Source: JAAUTT01 sp963846585
GTDB taxonomy: Bacteria > Bacteroidota > Bacteroidia > Bacteroidales > JAAUTT01
Reading direction: 5' to 3'
Assembly: GCA_963846585.1 (NCBI GenBank)
Contig: CAWJWO010000001.1
Coordinates: forward strand, 248,001 to 312,000
Length of the DNA stretch: 64,000 bases
The first letter of the stretch is position 1. Every line of letters begins with the position of its first letter. Of this stretch, positions 43,261 through 50,389 are shown in pieces. Both the position numbers and the translations under genes were made by a program. The notes beneath the pieces were generated by a model. That model was not told the DNA's origin. It worked only from the letters and a program-made list of their open reading frames with translations, and did no database searches.

Positions 43261-44511
43261 TTGAAAGAATACGATGTAATAGTAGCAGGCGCAGGAGCCG
43301 CAGGATTAATAGCAGCAGGAAGAGCGGCCGGACTTGGGCTTAATGTATTGCTGGTTGAAAAAATGGAGAGGGCCGGACGTAAGCTGCTCATAACCGGGAA
43401 AGGCCGGTGTAATATAACTAACGATTCGGATATAGCTGAATATTTTAAACATATAAATCCCAACGGGAAATTTTTAAAGCATGCATTTTCTACGTTTTTT
43501 GTCTATGACATTATTTCTTTGCTTAACCGTAATAATGTTGAAACAATTGTTGAAAGAGGGGGACGTATTTTCCCTGTCAGCAATAAATCCGCTGATATAG
43601 TCGTAGCTTTGCTAAAATGGGTTACAGCTTATAAAACAGATATTCTTTATAATGCCAGGGCTGTAAAATTATTGTCAGGGGATTCAAAAGTTCAGGGTAT
43701 TGAAGTAAATATAAATGGTACAATTAAAACTATCTTATCTGAAAATGTAATTCTTTGTACCGGGGGAAATTCTTATCCTGCTACTGGTTCTAAAGGAGAT
43801 GGTTATCGCCTTGCGCAATCAGTAGGGCATACAATTGAACCTGTATGGCCGGCATTAGTACCTTTGGAAACTGAAGGGGATAGTGCAAAACAACTCCAGG
43901 GGTTAAGCCTTAAAAATGTTAATGCAGTTGTATGGGTTGATGGTAAAAAACAATCTGAAGAATTTGGTGAAATGTTATTTACTCATTTTGGCCTGTCAGG
44001 GCCTATAATACTTACATTAAGCAGAATGGTCGTTTATGCCCTGAGAAATAAGAGTAAGGTTGAAATATCAATTGACCTGAAACCTGCTTTAGATCATCAA
44101 AAGCTTGATTCCCGCTTGGTGCGGGATTTGAATGAACATGGGAAAAAAAGAATTGACAATATTTTCAGAGAATGGCTGCCTTCCAAATTAATTCCTGTTT
44201 TTTTAAACAAAATCGGAATTAATCCTTCAATGGAATGTAACCAGGTAAATTCTAAAATCAGAAAGCAAATTTTACTTTTAATGAAAGATCTCCGATTTAC
44301 GGTTTCAGGGCACCGGTCATTTAAAGAAGCAATTATTACCGCAGGCGGAGTAAGTCTGTCTGAAATAAATTCTAAAACCATGGAATCTAAAATTTTAAAA
44401 GGCTTATATTTTGCAGGCGAAGTAATCGACCTGGATGCAAATACAGGCGGTTATAACCTTCAGATTGCATGGTCAACAGGTTGGCTGGCGGCAAGCTCAT
44501 GTAAAAAATAA
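43261..44511 (+). CDS. HI0933-family NAD(P)/FAD-dependent oxidoreductase
   Basis: 416 residues. The start is TTG at 43261; it gives the expected N-terminus KEYDVIVAGAGAAGLIAAGR with the dinucleotide-binding GxGxxG, and no closer ATG exists. The family signature GRKLLITGKGRCNITND follows, with NVILCTGGNSYPATGSKGDG, FTHFGLSGPIIL, AIITAGGVSLSEI and a C-terminal FAD contact GLYFAGEVIDLDANTGGYNL. HI0933/YhiN/BaiN flavoproteins bind FAD; their physiological substrates are mostly unknown. It follows hydE on the same strand after a repeat-filled gap of 244 bp, so co-transcription is possible but uncertain. Confidence 0.88.
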   Translation: MKEYDVIVAGAGAAGLIAAGRAAGLGLNVLLVEKMERAGRKLLITGKGRCNITNDSDIAEYFKHINPNGKFLKHAFSTFFVYDIISLLNRNNVETIVERGGRIFPVSNKSADIVVALLKWVTAYKTDILYNARAVKLLSGDSKVQGIEVNINGTIKTILSENVILCTGGNSYPATGSKGDGYRLAQSVGHTIEPVWPALVPLETEGDSAKQLQGLSLKNVNAVVWVDGKKQSEEFGEMLFTHFGLSGPIILTLSRMVVYALRNKSKVEISIDLKPALDHQKLDSRLVRDLNEHGKKRIDNIFREWLPSKLIPVFLNKIGINPSMECNQVNSKIRKQILLLMKDLRFTVSGHRSFKEAIITAGGVSLSEINSKTMESKILKGLYFAGEVIDLDANTGGYNLQIAWSTGWLAASSCKK

Positions 44512-44533
44512 TTATGGATTACTAATTTATAAT

Positions 44534-44694
44534 GCGAATTAAGGGTAAAAATTTTCATAAAAGCTTTACCACAAAGGTACACTAAGTCAATCACTAAGGT
44601 ACACAAAGGATAATTTAAAATATACTTGATTTTATCAATTAAAAGGATTAGTTCCTTTGTGTTACTTTGTGTAAACCTTTGTGATCTTTGTGGT
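44534..44694. repeat. Palindromic dispersed element, copy 2 (ACCACAAAGG ... CCTTTGTGGT)
   Basis: The left arm from 44568 (ACCACAAAGGTACACTAAGT, then TCACTAAGGTACACAAAGGA) pairs with the right arm ending at 44694 (AGTTCCTTTGTGTTACTTTG, GTAAACCTTTGTGATCTTTG, TGGT). It is the same as the element at 23649-23804, same orientation, including the GAATTAAGGGT lead. It sits between converging genes and could act as a two-way transcript end. Confidence 0.88.
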
Positions 44695-44709
44695 TAATTT
44701 TTTCAATAA

Positions 44710-46551
44710 TCAATATTCAATTAACTGACTCTCACTATTTACAAACTTTTCTGTTTTTGTCTGTTCTATACGAAAATCTTTTCTGACAAGCGATTTTGAT
44801 ACTATTTCAGCTATATCCAACACCTGAACAGCTGCTTGTCCTGAAAATGTTTTTTTACATACCGGGCATCCTGTAACAAGTATATCAGGTTTATCTGTTG
44901 TTAATTCTTTTAATGTTGAAGCAGTTATCATTTCCCGTTCCTTTGAACTTATTTTTAAATTTGCGAGGCTTCCTCCACAACAACGGGCATCTTGTCGTTC
45001 ACTGCCAATCGATTTTAAATTTACCACGCGTCTTAATAAACTGCGTGGCTGTTCATAAATTCCTGATCCTCTGCCCAATTCGCAAGGATCGTGATAAACG
45101 GCTGAAATATTTTGGAGGTTAATTTTAATTCTATTTTTTTCTACCAATTCCGACAAAAATTCGCTATGATGCATCACTCTTATATTAAGGTTATATTCAT
45201 TGTTGAACATTTTAAAACAAATAGGACATGATGTAACCAATGTTTTCGCCATGCTGGCTTCTATAAGTAACTTGTTTTTAGCCATGAGCTCCATGGCCTG
45301 GATTTTTTTACCTGATAATAGCAATGGCCTTCCGCAACATATACTTTCATTTTCATCCATGAACCAATAATTTATTTCAGATGCATTCATCAGTTCAATC
45401 ATCGATTTTCTTACTCCGGGTTGAAATTGAGAAATACAACCTCCAAAGAAAACTACTTCGGCTTTTGGGGCAACCAAATTGCTCACATATGAATAACAAT
45501 TCTCTTTTTGTACCGCTTGCTTAATTCGGCCAGCCATACGAATCGATGAAATGTCTATCCCTACAGGACAAATGGTATCGCACCGGCCGCACATAAGGCA
45601 GTTTAATGATTTTTCAATGCATGTTTCTTTGTGCCTGACTGATTGTATATGATATACAGATTGAACGTTTCTTATGTTTACAACAGAAGCAAGCTGACAA
45701 GGATCTATACATATCCCGCAACGTGAGCAGGAATTTATTTCAATTTTAGTGTACGACGTGAAAAATTCCTTTTCTGATACACCATATTTTTTCATAAAAA
45801 TCAGCAGTATCTCAGTTGGTATATGCATGTACCTCGAGAATGGCAATGCAACAAAAAAACATCCCAATGAAATGGAATATGCCCACCATGAAGGGTAAAC
45901 CAATACCTGAACAGGCAAAAAACTTCCAAAAAAGGAACCTGCACTACCGGTTAAAAAATTACCTCCTCCTGCATTGGCAGATGTAAAACTCTCGGCTATA
46001 AAACGCAGAGGGAAAATAAACCATAAAGATGTTAATGCCAGCTTATCACCAAATTTCAAAACTGTGGTTTTTTTCATTCCAAATATCCGTGATGACATCC
46101 TCTTTAACCACGCAAGGAGAACACCGCTTAATACAATAAGCAATGTAAAATCCATTAAAAATGAAAACATGCCGGCAGAAACAAAATGATGCGGATTCGG
46201 ATTAAAAAACCTGAAAAATATTGGAATATATGGCGGACTCAGATGACCCTGATAAAAAATCCGGCTTTCCCAATTTCCAAACAATATAAGTAAAAACCAT
46301 CCAAATGCAAGACTACTATGCATATAACCAAGCAATGGATTTACCCTGAAAATTTTCCTGTGAAGCAGGCACTCCATAAATATATCCTTCAATGCAAAAA
46401 TTGACCGGAAGGAAAATATACCCCTGCGCACTTTAGTCAATTCAATTTGTGGAAGATTTTTTAACCATTTTATGTACTTAATCATAAGTATAATGATCAA
46501 GGTTATCAGTCCAAGTGAAAATGGCAATACAAACCAGTCAAATTTGTTCAT
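44710..46551 (-). CDS. Membrane-bound HdrE/HdrD-like fusion: cytochrome-b-type membrane domain, two [4Fe-4S], two CCG domains
   Basis: 613 residues. The N-terminal half has five or six hydrophobic helices (LVLPFSLGLITLIIILMI with FDWF before it, LGYMHSSLAFGWFLLILFGN, DFTLLIVLSGVLLAWL, VLVYPSWWAYSISLGCFFVA) with several histidines, like the NarI/HdrE haem-b subunit. Two ferredoxin-type clusters follow (CSRCGICIDPC and CLMCGRCDTICPVG). Then two complete CCG domains as in HdrD: GGCISQF...SICCGRPLL...TSCPICFKMF and HDPCELG...ARCCGGSLAN...TGCPVCKKTF. Such proteins exchange electrons between the quinone pool and a disulfide or soluble Fe-S/flavin partners. This is the last gene of a five-gene cluster of Hdr type. 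Confidence 0.87.
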   Translation of the reverse strand: MNKFDWFVLPFSLGLITLIIILMIKYIKWLKNLPQIELTKVRRGIFSFRSIFALKDIFMECLLHRKIFRVNPLLGYMHSSLAFGWFLLILFGNWESRIFYQGHLSPPYIPIFFRFFNPNPHHFVSAGMFSFLMDFTLLIVLSGVLLAWLKRMSSRIFGMKKTTVLKFGDKLALTSLWFIFPLRFIAESFTSANAGGGNFLTGSAGSFFGSFLPVQVLVYPSWWAYSISLGCFFVALPFSRYMHIPTEILLIFMKKYGVSEKEFFTSYTKIEINSCSRCGICIDPCQLASVVNIRNVQSVYHIQSVRHKETCIEKSLNCLMCGRCDTICPVGIDISSIRMAGRIKQAVQKENCYSYVSNLVAPKAEVVFFGGCISQFQPGVRKSMIELMNASEINYWFMDENESICCGRPLLLSGKKIQAMELMAKNKLLIEASMAKTLVTSCPICFKMFNNEYNLNIRVMHHSEFLSELVEKNRIKINLQNISAVYHDPCELGRGSGIYEQPRSLLRRVVNLKSIGSERQDARCCGGSLANLKISSKEREMITASTLKELTTDKPDILVTGCPVCKKTFSGQAAVQVLDIAEIVSKSLVRKDFRIEQTKTEKFVNSESQLIEY

Positions 46552-46574
46552 GTATTTATTATTAAAATCTACAT

Positions 46575-46910
46575 TTAAGCATACTCAATGCCAGATATAA
46601 TTTTCTGAATACTTAAAACTACATTTCTCGTGTTTACTCCATTTGGACATGCCAATTGACATTTTCCGCAAAACATACATTTATCTATGTTTTCTGCAAC
46701 TTCATCCGTATATCCTCTGCGGAGAAGCAAAATATATTTACGCAGGCTAAAATCAGTAAACTGCGCGGCACTGCAAGTTGCTGCACAGGTACCACAACTT
46801 ATACATGCTGCCACGGATGGCTCCATAACTTTTAGCTTCAGATACACATCCTTTGCCAAATTGTCGAAATTTATTTGCCTGTCCCGGTTTATTGTAAATC
46901 CAAATTCCAT
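46575..46910 (-). CDS. HdrC-like protein with two [4Fe-4S] clusters
   Basis: 111 residues from the ATG at 46910. An in-frame start 24 codons further upstream (46982) exists, but that stretch is encoded by the GAGCCAAGG repeat array and looks non-native. Two motifs, CISCGTCAATCSA and CMFCGKCQLACPNGV, ligate two cubane clusters as in HdrC; the first lacks the usual proline after the fourth cysteine. It lies 23 bp before the membrane HdrED-like gene and probably passes electrons between it and the HdrA-like flavoprotein. There is no signal peptide. Confidence 0.85.
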   Translation of the reverse strand: MEFGFTINRDRQINFDNLAKDVYLKLKVMEPSVAACISCGTCAATCSAAQFTDFSLRKYILLLRRGYTDEVAENIDKCMFCGKCQLACPNGVNTRNVVLSIQKIISGIEYA

Positions 46911-47055
46911 AATAGTTGCTAGTTGTTTAAAATGAGCCAAGGGCCAAGAGCCATGAACCAAGATAAAAGTGCAAAAGTCCAAGTACTAAAAGTTTTCTTA
47001 TATTTATTATCATAAGTTTCAAGTGTTATATCCTGGCTCCTGGCTCTTGGTTCTT
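46911..47055. repeat. Inverted pair of GAGCCAAGAGCC / GGCTCCTGG arrays
   Basis: 46930-46966 has GAGCCAAGGGCCAAGAGCCA and GAACCAAG words; 47031-47053 has the complementary TCCTGGCTCCTGGCTCTTGG and TTCTTTTATC. They flank 65 bp of AT-rich DNA and can fold into a stem. No gene. The leader of the HdrC-like gene runs through the left array. Confidence 0.85.
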
Positions 47056-48087
47056 TTATCTTTTTAACTTCATTACTTCTAAATACCCATGTATCTGCAC
47101 CGCCGCTGCCCTTGCTTCATTTATTGTATTTTCAATAGTTTTAGGCCCTGTACATGTACCTGCAACAAATATCCCCGGAATATTGGTACTCTCAACATCG
47201 TAATTGGAATCCAATGTGTTAAAAAATCCATTATCGCCTGTTTCAAGTCCTGTAATATCTTTAATGGAATTAGCCGATGCCGATGGCACCATACCTGCCA
47301 TTAAGACTACCAAATCAGTATTAATTCGCATAGGCCTTCCAAGCAGGGTATCTTCAACCTTAAGCATTACCGATCCGTCAGGATTTTCAAAACATTCGGA
47401 CAATCTTCCACGGATAAATTGAATTCCATGGTTTACCTGTGCATTTTGGTAATTACGTTCAAAATGTCTCCCAAAAATCTGAAGGTCCATATAAAAACAA
47501 AAAACTTCACAATCTGGTAATTTTTCCTTAACCCTCGTTGCTAATTTTATGGCTGTTATACAACATGCTTTTGAACAATATTTATTCCCTGCTTTTTCGT
47601 CCCGTGATCCTACACAATGAATAAATCCTACACGTTTTGGCACCTTGCCATCAGATGTACGAAGTTCCTGATTATTGCGCCAGATATCTTCCAAATCGGC
47701 CGATGTTATAACATTGGAGTAAATACCATAACCATATTCCTCTTTCCTGACAGCATTAAATAAATCAAATCCGGTGCTTATAAGTATTGCATCAGCATCA
47801 ACATCTTTCCCGCTACTTAATCCGGCTTTGAAAAGATGTTCCTTTTTCTGAACAGATAAAACCCTGGAATTAAGAATATTTTGAACAGAGGCAGGCATAC
47901 CCTTCTGAATTTTTTCCAATACCTCTTTAGCTGGTATATTATCAGGAAACAGCAAGTCCCATTGATTAAGCTTACCTCCTAACTGTCCGGTTTGTTCTAC
48001 TATGGAAACATTATATCCCATCTCCGCAAGTTTCTTCGAAGCTTCCAAACCCGCTACTCCTCCGCCGATGACTAAAATATGCTTCAA
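47056..48087 (-). CDS. Short HdrA/QmoA-like FAD oxidoreductase
   Basis: 343 residues; start TTG at 48087, as the frame is closed just upstream by a TAA within AGTTGTTAG repeats. FAD-binding HILVIGGGVAGLEASKKLAE and EQTGQLGGKLNQWD; the HdrA cluster motif IHCVGSRDEKAGNKYCSKAC followed by C (C-x12-C-x3-C-C); a second nucleotide contact and the C-terminal GIFVAGTCTGPKTIENTINE with ARAAAVQ. Canonical HdrA is about twice as long, with ferredoxin domains and an N-terminal insertion; those are absent here, so the size is nearer to QmoA. It should be the flavin centre of the Hdr-like complex, possibly bifurcating electrons, which is inference. Confidence 0.87.
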   Translation of the reverse strand: MKHILVIGGGVAGLEASKKLAEMGYNVSIVEQTGQLGGKLNQWDLLFPDNIPAKEVLEKIQKGMPASVQNILNSRVLSVQKKEHLFKAGLSSGKDVDADAILISTGFDLFNAVRKEEYGYGIYSNVITSADLEDIWRNNQELRTSDGKVPKRVGFIHCVGSRDEKAGNKYCSKACCITAIKLATRVKEKLPDCEVFCFYMDLQIFGRHFERNYQNAQVNHGIQFIRGRLSECFENPDGSVMLKVEDTLLGRPMRINTDLVVLMAGMVPSASANSIKDITGLETGDNGFFNTLDSNYDVESTNIPGIFVAGTCTGPKTIENTINEARAAAVQIHGYLEVMKLKR

Positions 48088-48346
48088 ATTAGTTGTTAGT
48101 TATTTAAAATGAGCCAAGAGCCAGGCCAGGAACCAAGACTTTATGATTTTAGATTTTAGATTTTAGATTCTAGATTCTAGATTTTAATAGAATAACTAAA
48201 CTGTAAATTATAAATATAAAACCCTTATTATCAAATCTTGAGTTTTAACTCTTAAATCTTTTATCTTTCTTCTTTTACATGTCCTTTCACATCCCACATC
48301 TCACGTCCCACGTCTTGGCTCCTGGTTCTTGGCTCCTGGTTCTATT
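48088..48346. repeat. Repeat-filled gap inside the Hdr-like cluster
   Basis: 48088-48104 has AGTTGTTAGTTA; 48108-48140 GAGCCAAGAGCCAGGCCAGG then AACCAAG; 48143-48186 TTTTAGA/TTCTAGA heptads; 48236-48275 CTTAAATC, TTTTATC and TTTCTTCTTTTAC words; 48278-48315 a degenerate inverse of GGACGTGAAA (CCTTTCACATCCCACATCTC and so on); 48313-48342 CTTGGCTCCTGGTTCTTGGC words. The first and last blocks are complementary. No gene; it separates hdrB from hdrA. Confidence 0.88.
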
Positions 48347-49414
48347 TTAATACGTCCTAAGCACAGAAGGCTTTTCCGGCTTTCCAAGATTCTTACCGTT
48401 CAAGCCTGAATATTTAAGAGTCAGGTCGTAAGGAATTCCTATCTTATCAAGAAATGGCTCTACGGCTACCTGGTGTGTTTGCAGGCCAATATCCCATGGG
48501 TTGTAACCTAATATCAGGCCTGCCAGTTCCTCAAAAGTAAAAACCGGTATTCCGTGTCCGTTTTCACCATAGGTAATACCTTCCATTTCACTTATAGCAT
48601 ATTGCCATTTATCAAGAAACATTGGACAGCCCGGGCAATTTGTAAGAATAAAATCAGGTTTGTACGGTGCCATAGATGCGAATTTTTTTTGTGAGCTGGC
48701 AATTGAAAATCCCCTGTTAGCCTTTATAAGATATTGCCTGAACCCAAAACCACAACAATGGCGTCTTTCAGGATAATCGACCACTTCCCCGCCCCATTCT
48801 TCAATCATTCCCGTCAATACACAAGGGTATTCGGCGCCACCTATGCCTTTATCTGGAAACATCCTTGAATAATGGCAACCTATATGTTCCACTCCTTTTA
48901 ATGGCATTCCTGAATCTTTGTCAATAAGCTTATAACATGCTTTTGCTGAAATTTCCTTCCTGAATTTATATATTACATCGCTTGCATGTGCAATATTTGA
49001 AGGTATTTTAAATTCTCTTCCAGTGGCTTTTTTAAGATAATCCCTCACCTTCGCTTCAATTTCAGGAAAATGGTGCCAGGTATCCAATACTTCAGTATAT
49101 AGCCCAAATGAGGTTATACATGAAGGTACCAGGTTAGTATAACCGGCTTCTGTCATTAATGCAAACTGGCGTGCTATCATCGTCATCATTGTTTCGAAAG
49201 GCACTACATCACCATGGTAACCTATACCCGTGCATGTTGTATGACATGGATGTTCATATAAATCCTTACCCAGATCATTCAAAATATTTATAAATGTAGT
49301 TTCTGCCCCGGGGAAAAAATTTTGTCTTACACAACTTCTTACATAAAAGTAATTATCATCTGCAACTTCTTTTTGATAATCCTTCCAAACGTTTTTTTTC
49401 CCTTCTGTAATCAT
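48347..49414 (-). CDS. hdrB: HdrB-like protein with one intact and one degenerate CCG domain
   Basis: 355 residues, longer than methanogen HdrB (about 290). The C-terminal CCG motif is complete: IGCHYSRMFPD ... RRHCCGFGFRQYL ... LTNCPGCPMFLDKW. The N-terminal one is altered: SCVRQNFF ... EHPCHTTCTGIGYHGD ... LVPSCITSFG, so the CC pair is C-x3-C and the final CxxC keeps only one cysteine. In true HdrB both motifs hold noncubane [4Fe-4S] clusters, so this protein may carry only one. It overlaps the HdrC-like gene by 4 bp (ATGA). The repeated Cys/His-rich context supports a disulfide or persulfide-linked redox role, but the substrate is unknown. Confidence 0.87.
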   Translation of the reverse strand: MITEGKKNVWKDYQKEVADDNYFYVRSCVRQNFFPGAETTFINILNDLGKDLYEHPCHTTCTGIGYHGDVVPFETMMTMIARQFALMTEAGYTNLVPSCITSFGLYTEVLDTWHHFPEIEAKVRDYLKKATGREFKIPSNIAHASDVIYKFRKEISAKACYKLIDKDSGMPLKGVEHIGCHYSRMFPDKGIGGAEYPCVLTGMIEEWGGEVVDYPERRHCCGFGFRQYLIKANRGFSIASSQKKFASMAPYKPDFILTNCPGCPMFLDKWQYAISEMEGITYGENGHGIPVFTFEELAGLILGYNPWDIGLQTHQVAVEPFLDKIGIPYDLTLKYSGLNGKNLGKPEKPSVLRTY

Positions 49415-50121
49415 TCTTTGTTATGTGTTTTATTGTTGGTGGAAAATATATATTGAAAATATTCGTTGTCAATCCCGTCTCCAAATTTCATATTCATTTC
49501 TTCAGCCTTCTTTTTTGAATACGCCTCAACCTGATCAAAACGATCCATTCCCCCGGTTACCTCAAAAATTTTCCTGACTTCTTCCAGAGCTTCTTCAGGA
49601 ACTTTTCGCAATATACCAGGTCCGTCACCTTTGTAGTTAGCACCCAACCTGGCCATTATATCCGGCCAGCTTTTTTGTCGCCAATCCCATATGGTTCCCT
49701 GTTCGGCATACATATCAGTGCCAATTCCTTCTAAATATAAACAATAGCCATATTTTAAAATCCACCCTCCTATTACACGTTTCATAAACAATTGCTGACG
49801 GCCTTTTTCCGATTCGGTAAAATATCCCAGCTTTTGAGATAATGCCCTTAGTGCCATAATCACCAAACCAGGAGTATTATTTCGGGGACATCGTGTTTTA
49901 CAGCTCATACATTCGCCACAATACCAAATTGTTTCACTTTTTAAAAGCTCAATTAATTTATCTTCATTATTGCTTTGAACATCCACCATAAGCTGGCGTG
50001 GATCATAGTTATAGAATTCTGCAGCCGGACAAACAGCGGTACATGTACCGCAATTAATGCAGGCATTCATCCCTTCACGGAAGCGCACATCCTTTGCTAA
50101 TTCGTTAATAACCTGACCCAT
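49411..50121 (-). CDS. hdrC: HdrC-like iron-sulfur protein with extended C-terminus
   Basis: 236 residues. Cluster motifs CINCGTCTAVCPAAEF (about 21-36) and CGECMSCKTRCPRN (about 68-81) bind two [4Fe-4S] clusters. The remaining 150 residues form an extension (GWILKYGYCLYLEGIGTDMY, GPGILRKVPEEALEEVRKIF) that is not part of methanogen HdrC and is seen in the Hdr-like complexes of bacteria. It starts the five-gene cluster and overlaps hdrB by 4 bp. A TAGATTTG promoter element lies about 30 bp upstream. Confidence 0.88.
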   Translation of the reverse strand: MGQVINELAKDVRFREGMNACINCGTCTAVCPAAEFYNYDPRQLMVDVQSNNEDKLIELLKSETIWYCGECMSCKTRCPRNNTPGLVIMALRALSQKLGYFTESEKGRQQLFMKRVIGGWILKYGYCLYLEGIGTDMYAEQGTIWDWRQKSWPDIMARLGANYKGDGPGILRKVPEEALEEVRKIFEVTGGMDRFDQVEAYSKKKAEEMNMKFGDGIDNEYFQYIFSTNNKTHNKE

Positions 50122-50148
50122 TTACTAATAAACAAAAATAACTCTATA

Positions 50149-50156
50149 CAAATCTA
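50149..50156 (-). promoter_or_regulatory. Candidate -7 element of the Hdr-like cluster
   Basis: The complement reads TAGATTTG (exact TAnnTTTG), placing the start point near 50142 and leaving a leader of about 20 nt before the ATG at 50121. A second exact match, TATTTTTG (50133-50140), lies closer. No clear TTTG -33 box was found for either. Confidence 0.45.
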
Positions 50157-50243
50157 CACTTATGTTGAATTAGAAAAATGAGCATTTTATGGTAATTTAT
50201 ATAGGCATTTATTGGTAGGTATTTATACTACCAAAACCTGCAC

Positions 50244-50262
50244 CCTTCGACTACGCTCAGGG
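50244..50262. repeat. REP-like palindrome CCTTCGACTACGCTCAGG
   Basis: ACCCTTCGACTACGCTCAGG then GT has complementary ends ACCCT/AGGGT. Its complement matches 17 of 18 bases at 6971-6988. It is followed by ACCTGAAACCTGAAAC words (50279-50294). The gap 50122-50365 has no gene apart from promoters for the two divergent transcripts. Confidence 0.7.
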
Positions 50263-50335
50263 TACGAGTATCTGCTTAACCTGAAACCTGAAACAATATT
50301 TTATATTATCTAAAAAACTAACAATATTCAGAATA

Positions 50336-50368
50336 TTTGCCTTCCAATCTATTACTTTTATAAATTTG
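50336..50368 (+). promoter_or_regulatory. Promoter of the response regulator gene
   Basis: TTTG (50336-50339), 21 nt, TAAATTTG (50361-50368). The -7 element is an exact match; the spacing is one or two longer than usual. The start point near 50375 lies downstream of an in-frame TTG at 50366, which favours the ATG at 50390 as the true start. Confidence 0.55.
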
Positions 50369-50389
50369 TATTTCTTTGCCCAAAATTAT

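Noticed and set aside
46911..46982. N-terminal extension of 24 residues on the small HdrC-like protein
   Set aside because: The stretch is encoded by the GAGCCAAGG repeat array; the internal ATG at 46910 gives the typical length and N-terminus.
44710..50121. Methanogen-type heterodisulfide reductase acquired by transfer
   Set aside because: Base composition looks like the neighbours, subunit sizes and fusions differ from methanogen enzymes, and no other methanogenesis genes are present.
50366..50389. TTG start for the response regulator
   Set aside because: It overlaps the -7 promoter element; the ATG at 50390 gives the normal receiver N-terminus.
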